Source: Chara braunii (lineage: Eukaryota > Streptophyta > Charophyceae > Charales > Characeae). Taken from it: a DNA stretch of 33,320 nt. Both the position numbers and the translations under genes were made by a program. This document shows positions 20,566 through 29,010 of this stretch, piece after piece. The stretch spans positions 5,612,996 through 5,646,315 of the forward strand of contig BFEA01000008.1 in the NCBI GenBank assembly GCA_003427395.1, in the 5' to 3' direction. Below the pieces are notes generated by a model. That model searched no databases. It was not told the origin of the DNA and saw only the letters and a program-made list of their open reading frames with translations. How positions within the stretch are numbered: the stretch's first letter is position 1; every line of letters begins with the position of its first letter.

Positions 20566-20654
20566 ATGCTCTCGTTGTCTGCAATAGGACAAAGACTGCT
20601 TTGATTCTGAATCTATTCATCTGGGTGGAATTGGGGCTGTTGTGGGGAAAATCT

Positions 20655-20657
<3 letters not shown>
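20566..20657 (+). other. Family 1 copy C: 3' UTR, last part
   Basis: CTGCAATAGGACAAAGACTG and CATCTGGGTGGAATTGGGGC match the ends of copies A (7970-8030) and B (14625-14665). It is followed directly by a microsatellite, as in those copies. Confidence 0.8.

Positions 20658-20739
<82 letters not shown>
20658..20739. repeat. (CA)n(GA)n compound microsatellite
   Basis: About 15 CA units (20658-20688) pass into about 25 GA units (20689-20739). It separates the 3' end of family 1 copy C from the 3' end of the Penelope-like element on the other strand. Confidence 0.97.
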
Positions 20740-20741
<2 letters not shown>

Positions 20742-20745
20742 GGCA

Positions 20746-21559
20746 GTTGGCAGACTGCGGCTAAACAGTCTGTGCAGCCCTAGCAATGTTACACACACGA
20801 AATCGAGTCCATCAAAACCGCATGTGAACATGCATGTAAAAAGCTGCGAAGAGAGCAACCAGTGGATTCCCTCTACCAGTTTCACCCGCCCACACGGGAT
20901 CCTCAGGAGGGTGGCTCTGGCACAGAGCCTTCATGCTCGAAAAAGGGAGACTGAAGCCATGCCTCTCGCAATATATAGTGTCCTTTTCCGGGTCATATTC
21001 CTCCTCGCCCCCTATCCGGAATCAAGAAGGCCGCTCCCCTTGGTCCAAGAACTAAAATCAGTAAAACACGAGACCTGCCGAATTAGGCTCCTACTGACGT
21101 TCGGCGAGCTCCGACGACTGTTCACTCCGCAATGTATCTACCCTAAGAGGGTGCCCATCTCCATTCTTAACATCCCAGATTTCGTCATACTGCAAGAACC
21201 CTCTACCTACCACTACCGCCAAAAAGGGCCCTACTGGCCGGTCATGTACCCCCAGTCCTACACCTACTCTGTTCCCTACCTCCTTTCCGATAATATCCGT
21301 TCCGCAGCCCTCCGAAAATACGAATCGAGACAAAATTCAAAACGCAAAATCACAGGCCCTGGAAAATAAAATACAGTCACAGGAGCATACGTGTGATCTT
21401 CCCCATTGGACTGTCCGCCAGGGAGTCAGTCTACTGACGGGAGTTTCCCAAAAAAGTGATCTGCTGTAGCCTCCTGGCGATGTGCACAATACGAAAGGCA
21501 GTGAGCAAAGTGCGTAGTGCTCGCTTGGACACAGCCTTGACCAAATTGGCCAGGGCTCC
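20746..21559 (-). repeat. Pseudo-LTR copy 1: RT C-terminus and 3' UTR
   Basis: It aligns end to end with 27920-28759 in the same orientation and high identity by eye. On the - strand it begins inside the RT C-terminal coding text (GALANLVKAVSKRALRTLLTA) and ends at CAGTCTGCCAAC. On the + strand it holds an open frame of over 200 codons with no recognisable domain. That frame is broken in the other copy, so I regard it as chance. Confidence 0.9.
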
Positions 21560-23414
21560 GAGAGAGACATCCGAGGGGTAACTCCGGACGTCTGCTTCAC
21601 AAACGGCGAAAGCGATGGCCCCCAGTACAAGTTCCTTACTCGTTGCCTAGTCCCACAGCCTCCTAATCGTTGTCGTCAACACGACCTTCTTGACACACTT
21701 TGCGGAGTAGGACTTGTAATCCTGCATTGTTTGAAAAAGAAGTTGCCCGTTCACATTAAGACTTTCTGAGTTCTTAGTACTCAGTATGGAGTGGAGTCGA
21801 AGAGGGGATCTGCAGATCATCATCTCCCCTCCCACGAACTGCCATGTCGTACCACATTCATCCTTCCGTACAATCTCCAGATTCTTATCATAGATCCCCT
21901 TGGAGGCTTCAAACAGGTCCTCGTGCAATTCTACCTTGTTGCCCTGTCCTTCCACTCCGGTAATGACCGAAATGTCATCCATCACTTGCCAGCCGCCAAT
22001 GAATCTTATGTCGCTTCCAAGAGTATTGATGAAGCGCAGTTCAGCCATTGCGCAGGTAATTGAGGCAAGGATTGGGCTAGTCGATTTGCCCATCGGAATA
22101 CGAAAAACCTGCTTGACAATCTTGTCTCCACATTTCACGACCGAGTGTCTCAGGTCGAACTTAACGCCTTCCAGGATCAGCTTCAGAGTCAGACTAGTAA
22201 ATCTGTCCGTCTTCCTCCAATTATTGCTGATCACACAGATCGTCCTCCTCCGAGACAACTTGCTTACAGCCTTTCTCTTCATAAAATCTGAGCAGGTGAT
22301 GCACTGCCTGAATTACGGCTTCATGTGGAATGCATGGAAACATATCCTTAATGTCGTAGCATCTCCCGATGGCTCGTTTACAGCCTGCGGCTCTGAACCG
22401 CTCTGTAGCCCTGCAAGCCTCTCCGTCAGTTCCGAAATTGAGTTCAGATAAAAGGTACTGTTAGCCGGTAGCCGTTTCAGCATCTCATTCAGAGCACCGG
22501 CTATTCTTCGTTGCGTCATTGTGGCCGGGTCAGCAGGTGCGGGCGCTATCGGCCTCCAGCGTGATAGATCCTTGTGCTTTGGGATCACGTACGCCGTACC
22601 CAGGCAGCCATGCGACTTCCAGTTGCCTATCTCCAAAAGTCTGCTACTCATGAAATCTTCCCTGCTCTCCCTCAGGACATCCTGCTCAACCTCCCAGGTG
22701 CCCACCGCTTCATAGTTAGTATTCCAAGCACAAGTTTTCCCAAACCCGTGTCGGTAGAGCATTGGGCACAGCACTGCCGTGTCCCCCTGATTACTATCTA
22801 TGGGAGAGAGTACCAGGCCAGCAAAACGCGTTTTCCAGCTCAGCACTTCTCCGTCAGTCCAGGCCGTCATTGACCCACTCCCCATCGTCCACACCTCCCT
22901 CGGTTTCACCTCCGGTAACGTCGTCACGTTCAAGTGTCTGGTCGTCATGAGTACTGCCTTCGCCACAGTGTCGGTGCTGCTCGCTTTGGCTGGTCTAGTC
23001 ACATTCTTGGAATTCCTTACGAAGGTAGGTGCCTCCATCTTTGAGAAACGCGTTTTTTTTTGTTTTTTTTTTTCCATAAACAAACTGCTGAAAATCAGGA
23101 TAGATGATGAGAAAACTACAAATATAGATGATGAAAAAAACTACGAATCCTTTTTTACGATCGCTAAACACCTCAAGTGTCTGGTCGTCATGAGTACTGC
23201 CTTCGCCACAGTGTCGGTGCTGCTCGCTTTGGCTGGTCTAGTCACATTCTTGGAATTCCTTACGAAGGTAGGTGCCTCCATCTCTGAGAAACGCGTTTTT
23301 TTTTTTTTTTTTTTCATAAACAAACTGCTGAAAATCGGGATAGATGATGAGAAAACTACAATTATAGATGATGAAAAAAACTACGAATCATTTTTTACAA
23401 TCGCTAAACACCTC
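21400..23414 (-). pseudogene. Penelope-like reverse transcriptase, broken
   Basis: Reading leftwards: FVRNSKNVTRPAKASS near 23010, HGCLGTAYVIPKHKDLSRWR (RT motif 1-2 region, about 22610-22550), PAPADPATMTQRRIAGALNE, then a frame change. Motif A, YDIKDMFPCIPHEAVIQAVH (about 22360-22300), is in another frame, whereas the first frame meets a TAA at 22315-22313. It continues KQVFRIPMGKSTSPILASIT, ITCAMAELRF and the catalytic GGWQVMDDISVITG (about 21990-21955; the usual Tyr of YxDD is Val), ending in a C-terminal part that shifts frame near 21645 and stops near 21430. The family synthesises element DNA at the nicked target. A 243-bp duplication affects its N-terminal part. Confidence 0.8.
22932..23414 (-). 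repeat. 243-bp tandem duplication in the RT N-terminal coding region
   Basis: Units 22932-23174 and 23175-about 23414 share almost every base, including GTACTGCCTTCGCCACAGTG and the T run before CATAAACAAACTGCTG. They differ mainly in T-run length and a few substitutions. 243 is 81 codons, so the frame is kept. Very high similarity indicates a recent event. Confidence 0.93.
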
Positions 23415-24593
23415 CTGAAATCCACCCGCAATTCTCCGAACACTCAAGTATCTAAGGGAATTCCAGCAGATAATAACAAAGCTCACCAAAACTGACTTAT
23501 TCTTTGAAAAACTCATCCAGGCCTCACACCCCCTATCCGCTAGGTTACAGAGCAACGCGACTCACTCCAGCTCCGACGAGTGTCGTCCTGTGTCAGCAAC
23601 CCCCAGCTGTCCCTTATGATGCCCCCGCATAACAGCCCCAGATCTCTCTACAAGGCCTCATGCCCTCACCTTTGGCAAGTTACAGGGCATCACCCCGGCT
23701 CCGGCCAGCGTCGTTCTGGCATGGAACAGCCACGAATCCTTAATATAATTGTCCAATTCCAGTGCAGCTTCGTACAAACCACCAACAGTCCCTCAGAGTC
23801 CTGAGAGATTCTGCAAACTACCAGGAATAACAAGGGTGTTTGTTTTGAATATTCCAGCAAGAATCAGAAAAAGTCCCAGCCAAATTCAAGCAAAGGATAT
23901 AGAAATTCCCCCCTTTCCCCTCATCCCCCTGCCCCACCGCTGCCTCCACCGAAAAGGACCGCCCCTGAACACGAGCACTCCTCATCGGCCCCAACTTGGG
24001 ACAGACCCATTTCCCCCCCTTACTCCCACAAAGGCATCCAGTTCCACCCAAAGTATGCCTCTGCCAACCCCTTGCCCTTATCTGCCTCCGCTGGGATATG
24101 ATGCCGACCCATACATCTCCCCCAGCCCCAGAATAGAGCATCCCCTAAAATCTATCCCGTCTCCCTTCAGGGCAATCACCTCCCTCCTTGTGAAGCCCCT
24201 GCAGAGTAGAGCTCTCCCCCAACCCACCCCCGCAGCAGTAATTTGTTTACACTAAAGAGGAGAACCAGAATTCCAGACGTTGCTGTTGATTATTTCCCCC
24301 CCTCCCCTACATCTCCCCCTGTCCCTCAACTGCCTCCACCAGAAAGGAGTACCCTGATCACAAACTCTCCTTATCGGCCCCAACTTGGGATATACCTGCT
24401 TCCTCCCCCTTCTTCCACTAAGGCATCCAGTTCCACCCAAAGTATGCCTCAACCACCCCCTCACGCCTATCTGCCTCCGCTGGGATATGATGCCAGCCCA
24501 TACATCTCTCCCAGCCCCAGAATAGGGCAACCCCCAAAATTGAAAAATCTGCCCCCACTCCCTCCAGGGCATTTCACCCCCCACCTTGTGAAG
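23415..24593 (+). repeat. Proline-rich duplicated block splitting the Penelope-like frame
   Basis: Two copies of about 280 bp (23915-24195 and 24305-24593, offset about 390) share CTGCCTCCACC, GGCATCCAGTTCCACCCAAA and CTGCCTCCGCTGGGATATGA. On the + strand both keep one reading: RPQLG, STQSMP, YLPPLGYDA, PYISPSPRI. Two further related units lie at about 23518-23590 and 23646-23720. The block sits between the DGHVLTRF motif and the RT N-terminus of the - strand element, where no such sequence is expected. Origin unknown: it may be a captured exon-like sequence or a spacer peculiar to this family. Confidence 0.65.
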
Positions 24594-25340
24594 AAACGTG
24601 TTAGCACATGCCCATCCAACTTCTGTAGGTCCAAGTTCCTACACGAGCAAGGGTGCTCCTCCATGTTAGCGAATGTCTTTTGGTTATGTATCAGCTCCGC
24701 CACACTCCGGTTCTTCAGCCAGAAGATCCGAATCCTGGTTTTGACAAAATTCGTCAGTGGTTTGTCTTTGATTGCCCTGTCAATTACCTCCTCGGCTACC
24801 CTGCGCACTCCATTCTTCCGTATGCGTGAGTCAAATGGTAATTTGATGTTCACCCTCTTTCTCACGTTCACACTCGTCTTTCGTGCGATGACACGTTCCA
24901 ACTCCGTGCGTAGACGGTGCTTCGTTGTCTCGTCCCCGAGTAAACCGGCAGTCCTATAGAGTCCGATAAGCTTGGTCGTAGGCATAAGTTGTAATCTCGA
25001 ATTCGGTTTTGGCCTCTTTAGTAGAGAGATGAGTAGAGTCCTGTTCCGTTCAGTCGTAGTCTTGGACTTAACGATCCGTTTAAACAGTACCTCCCCTCCC
25101 TTTTGTAAAACAATATGAGACTCTCTTAGGCGAGACGCCTATCCACCTATCACTAGCTCAGAGTCCCCGAAAGCCCGCTTAACTTTCCTCCAGCCGTCCA
25201 CCCAAACCACGCCGCTTACAAAGAACACAGTTATCCCCCTCTCTCCGATATGCGTCGATAACCAGTTGTAGAGTGAAGTGACCCCGACAACCCGGTATTT
25301 GAGCGAGATCACTTCCCCGATCCGTTGTTGTGTATCGCGT
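24594..25340 (-). pseudogene. Penelope-like linker region with Cys-x-Cys...GHV motif, broken
   Basis: Reading leftwards, the frame gives VISLKYRVVGVTSLYNWLST, ITVFFVSGVVWVDGWRKVKR, a TAG near 25140, LLISLLKRPKPNSRLQLMPT (about 25030-24960), then KLPFDSRIRKNGVRRVAEEV and FANMEEHPCSCRNLDLQKLD followed by GHVLTRF (about 24660-24600). A Cys-x-Cys followed by DGHV is a landmark between nuclease and RT in several Penelope-type proteins. The basic, helix-rich preceding region may bind nucleic acid. Its frame differs from that of the GIY-YIG part, so a frameshift lies near 25350. Confidence 0.65.
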
Positions 25341-25364
25341 TCGTTCCTTTCCCGCCTACCCTTC

Positions 25365-25889
25365 CTATTCCTCCCTTTCGCAAGCCTCTCGTTCTTCTCC
25401 CCGACAATTTGAACTCGGATTAAAGTCCGAAATCATATGCTTTTCAAACGCATAGTCATTTGTGCTATCCGTGTGTCGAAGCGGAATTACTGTGTACCTA
25501 TCTAACCCTAATCTACAGAGCCACCGATGAAGTTGCAGTGCCTGTCCAAGTGCGTTGCATCGCGTATTTCTACAATGCTCCCTCCACCTCACGATAGTTG
25601 GTCTAACTGTATATCCCACGCACACCTTCTTCGTCCACGGGCCGACTAAAGCATAAACACCCCCGGTGTCCAAATTCAACAGGCTTAGCATCTCCTGCGT
25701 TTTCATGAGGTACTTCATAAGCCAGGGGATCTGCCCCTGTAGCGTTAATAGCAGCGTCGTACTAGAAATAACACATTCCAGTTTCCGGACTGTTTCACCG
25801 GTTATCTCCTGCCACCATAACCACGCCTTCTCAGCGACCCACATATTGAGTAGATCCCAGAGCTCCGCAATGGTACAGGCAGCGAACCG
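25365..25889 (-). pseudogene. GIY-YIG endonuclease domain of the Penelope-like element
   Basis: Seen: LDTGGVYALVG (the GIY element) followed after a short loop by VCVGYTVRPTIVRWREHCRN (YIG element VGYT, catalytic Arg, and the R-x2-EH cluster), LHRWLCRLGLDRYTVIPLRH and NDYAFEKHMISDFNPSSN, whose Glu is the expected metal ligand. Known role: cutting target DNA so that the RT can prime. The key residues appear intact. It lies in the same frame as the CCHC/SAP-like part upstream, separated only by a TGA at 25892-25890. It precedes the RT, unlike canonical Penelope elements, where GIY-YIG is C-terminal. The frame ends in a Glu/Arg-rich tail at 25365. Confidence 0.8.
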
Positions 25890-25892
25890 TCA

Positions 25893-27083
25893 GTTAGAAT
25901 CGTCCGTTGGCTGAGTTGGTGCAGATCGGATAATAATCAGTACTGATCTAGGAGTTGGTCTCTCGGTCGTGGTCCTGTCTTTCACGAACTCTTTTCGTGG
26001 AGACCTAGAAGCTTTGGTCTTGTTCTTCGCTGCAGTCGTCCTTTGTGCTTCCTCAAAGCCATCATACACCAACTGAACTCGGTGCGTCACCAGTATCTCC
26101 ACCGCTTCCGGTTTCTTCGTATACTTGAGACCTTTTTGCTCACACAACTTCCTGAGAACATCCGCCTTCTTTGTGGAATAAATTTTATGAGCCGAAATGC
26201 AGTATTAAATGAGACCCTTTTGTGAACACCTAGCCGATAGGCCCTTAAAACCACCGGTCAAGGGCACCCGAGGTTCATCTAATCCATCGTTCTTCGTGGC
26301 CTCCTTTTCCGGGTCATCAACATGTCCCATCAGCTGCTGTTTGGACCATTCCCCCCGTCCGTGAACTCTCGGTGGTGTGCGCCCCAAAACGTTTCTGCAT
26401 TTACCCTTCCTCGACTTCAGCTTGCTCTTCAATCGTTTAACCCTGCGTTTTCCATGTGGCTTCTTCCGCAACTCCGGTCCTTCTGAATCCGAGCCGATGG
26501 TGGTTGAGTCCGAGGTGTCTCGATCGGAGGTCTCCTCAGATTCCGTCTCGTCGCTCCAAACATCCACATTCTTCTTCTTTTTCAGGTAAGGGCTCCCTTT
26601 TCGTTTGATTCGGCCAGTGACCGATCTCCTAGTCTTCACCACTGCCTCCTTGGCCTCCGTGTTAGTCCTCCTCCATTCTTCCAATAATTCTGCACGGAAT
26701 TGCAGTTTAAATTCCTCCGCTTTCCTTGCGAAGTCCTGGTTCCGACGAATCTCATCCTCCTCCCTAACCTTCCGCTCTTCTCCTAGTTCTCGCTTCACCT
26801 CAAGTTCTTGCTTTTCCCTCCTTAACTGTCTAAAATGCTCTTTCATCTCTTCCAGTTCAGGATCTCCCTGTTGTGATCCATAGCCTCTCCCTCTCCTCGA
26901 CCAGCAATCACGGGCAAAATGCCCAGTCTTACGACAATTATAACAGGCGTTGTTTCCTCTCCCAACGCCGCCTCCTCCACTCCCAAACCCGTTACCACTA
27001 TTGGAGTTTCCATACGGTTGCCCATTAGGCACATTGTTATATCCACCTCCGCCACTGCCACGAGGGCCGTTCGTAAGGAACAT
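25893..27083 (-). pseudogene. Gag-like CCHC zinc-knuckle, coiled-coil and SAP-like protein
   Basis: An ATG at 27083 opens 292 intact codons: a Gly/Asn-rich start, one zinc knuckle ACYNCRKTGHFARDC (C-x2-C-x4-H-x4-C), then a long charged helix (about residues 75-145, ELEEMKEHFRQLRREKQELE and on) likely to form a coiled coil, then Lys/Arg/Ser/Asp-rich text. After a TAA at 26207-26205 the same frame continues with TKKADVLRKLCEQKGLKYTK and KPEAVEILVTHRV, which looks like a SAP motif (two helices with a Leu-x2-Leu-Cys pattern), up to the TGA at 25892-25890. Inference: originally one protein, CCHC - coiled coil - SAP - GIY-YIG. Zinc knuckles bind the element RNA and SAP motifs bind DNA. Confidence 0.7.
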
Positions 27084-27297
27084 CTCGTCTTCGTCTTCAT
27101 CGTCGAAATACTAGTCCGCCAGTTACGCGTGACCTCCGATTAGTGAGTCCGAGTACGTCCCATTAATAGGCTAACCTCTCGCTCTCATTCCCGTCTCAAC
27201 ACTACCTGAGCTTGTCCAACTGTGTGCGTCACCCCGCTATCAGCTCCTCCAGTTACACAAAACCCGTCTCATCAAAATACCCAGCTATTCGCAGACT

Positions 27298-27756
27298 CTA
27301 CTCCCTCCAAATATCTACGATTTCCCGGTAACTAACCTGACGTCTAGTGCGCAACACCAATACCGTAGTCTCGATCTTAACAAGAAGGTTCATCAGCATG
27401 TCATGTAAAGCAGTGCGAAGAGCCTCGTTAGTAACAAAACCTATCAGGTAGTGCATAGGTTCCACTATATCTCTCACATAGTCCTCAAGGGCTTGGATCA
27501 GTCTCGCACGTACTGTGGACCGTCCTCAGTGCTGGTTGCACCTCATACGTGGTGTTGGCATCGTCGTCAGAAGGCTGCACCCACCACTATGAGGCCAACT
27601 CCAATCAGTATTACGCCCAGCCCGTAAAACAGGATCCGTATCGCAATCCCACCCCTCCTCATCCTTATCTCCCGCTACCACACCCTCATCTCCCGCAGCA
27701 ACGTATGTCGGTGTGTGTACCCCACTTGCGGATTCCTCATAAGACGCAGTCACCAC
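27298..27756 (-). pseudogene. Upstream ORF of the Penelope-like element (unknown function)
   Basis: One frame is open from 27756 to a TAG at 27300-27298, with only a TGA at 27528-27526 inside. The second part looks like real protein: ALEDYVRDIVEPMHYLIGFV, LRTALHDMLMNLLVKIETTV, RTRRQVSYREIVDIWRE, an amphipathic helical pattern. The first part is Gly/Asp/Trp-rich. Coding resemblance may extend upstream to about 27870 in another frame (EALVLAVFSKRMNYERD). It could be the N-terminal part of a gag-like protein; no domain is recognised. Confidence 0.45.
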
Positions 27757-27919
27757 CTATGAAAATAGACAGTCACTCTTCGTCACCTATCACGCTCGTA
27801 ATTCATCCTCTTCGAAAACACAGCCAGCACCAGCGCCTCTCTGTCACAGCGATGATGTCGGTGATGTTGACGCAGCCACCGAACAGTGCGTGCAGCTGAC
27901 AGCTACTACGCTCCCACGA
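27757..27919 (-). other. Leader between pseudo-LTR copy 2 and ORF1
   Basis: About 160 bp between the end of the truncated copy (27920) and the first clear open frame. A short coding-like stretch on the - strand suggests ORF1 originally began here. Confidence 0.4.
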
Positions 27920-28759
27920 GTTGGCAGACTGTGGCTAAACAGCCTGTGCAGCCATAGCAACGTTACACACGCAAAATCGAGTCCATCAAAACCGCATGTG
28001 AACATGCATGTAAAAAACTGCGAAGAGAGCAACCAGTGGATTCCCTCTACCGGTTTCACCCGCCCACACGGGATCCTCAGGAGGGTGGCTCTGGCACAGA
28101 GCTTTCATGCTCGAAAAAGGGAGACTCAAGCCATGCCTCCCGCAATATATAGTGTCCTTCTCCGGGTCGTATTCCTCCTCGCCCCCTATCCGAAATCAAG
28201 AAGGCCGCTTCCCTTGGTCCAAGAACTAAAATCAGTAAAACACGAGACCTGCCGAACTAGGCTCCTACTGACGTTCGGGTGAGCCCCGGCAACTGTTCAG
28301 TCCGCAACGTATCTACCCTAAGAGGGTGCCCACCTCCATTCTTAACATCCCAGATTTCGTCATACTGCAAGAACCCTCTACCTACCACTACACCTACCAC
28401 TACCGCCAAAAAGGGCCCTACTGGCCGGTCATGTACCCCCCGTCCTACACCTACTCTGTTCCCTACCTCCTTTCCGATAATATCCATTCCACAGCCCTCC
28501 GAAAATACGAATCGAGACAAAATTCAGAAAGCAAAATCGCAGGCCCTGGAAAATAAAATACAGTCACAGGAGCATACTTCACGATACATGTGATCTTCCC
28601 CATCGGACTGTCCGCCAGAGAGTCAGCCTACTGATGGGAGTTTCCCAAAAATTTGATCTGCTGTCGCCTCCTGGCGAAATCTGCACAATACGAAAAGGCA
28701 GTTAGCAAAGTGCTTAGTGCTCTGTTGGGCACGGCCTTGGCCAAATTGGCCAGGGCTCC
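27920..28759 (-). repeat. Pseudo-LTR copy 2: 5'-truncated upstream copy
   Basis: Same content as 20746-21559, with a 12-bp TACCACTACACC-type expansion near 28385 and other small indels. Homology ends at GGCTCC, where copy 1 continues with GAGAGAGA before coding sequence. Here the sequence instead enters a (GA)n tract. Confidence 0.9.
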
Positions 28760-28761
<2 letters not shown>

Positions 28762-28836
<75 letters not shown>

Positions 28837-29010
28837 CGGAGGGACGGACGGGCCGACAGGCTGACAGGCAGGCCAACCGACATACAGAAAGACAGGCAGA
28901 CAGGCAGGCAAACAGACAGACAGACGGACCGAACGACAGGCCAACCAACCAACCGGCCGAGCGACAGGCCGACAGACAGACAGACAGGGAGACGGACAGA
29001 CAGACAGAGT
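28762..29010. repeat. (GA)n tract followed by degenerate GACA/GGCA tetranucleotides
   Basis: About 37 GA units, with one AA slip near 28830, pass into a run of GACGGAC, GACAGGC, GCCAACC and GACAGACA words to about 29010. Predicted proteins in this region (Arg-Glu repeats, then Asp-Arg-Gln-Thr repeats) are artefacts. Confidence 0.95.

Larger units (their letters stand above)
20740..28761 (-). mobile_element. Penelope-like retroelement with N-terminal GIY-YIG, tandem copies, inside a (GA)n tract
   Basis: On the - strand the order is: a 5'-truncated 3' end (28759-27920), ORF1 (27756-27298), a CCHC/SAP-like frame (27083-25893), GIY-YIG (to 25365), a linker (to 24594), RT (23414-21400) and the 3' UTR (21400-20746). 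The 3' end occurs at both extremes in the same orientation, the pseudo-LTR arrangement known for Penelope elements. A nuclease placed before the RT is the permuted order I recall being described for elements of green algae and some protists and invertebrates. (GA)n lies on both outer sides. Several stops and frameshifts make it inactive as a whole, though the CCHC frame is intact. Confidence 0.8.

Noticed and set aside
20740-21369. A 209-codon + strand frame in the pseudo-LTR
   Set aside because: The corresponding frame is broken in the second copy (near 28280) and no domain is recognisable; it lies antisense to an RT end and 3' UTR.
25890-26207. In-frame TGA in the Penelope-like frame as selenocysteine
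   Set aside because: I recall that some related elements encode selenocysteine, but here TAA, TAG and TGA all occur together with frameshifts, so decay is simpler.
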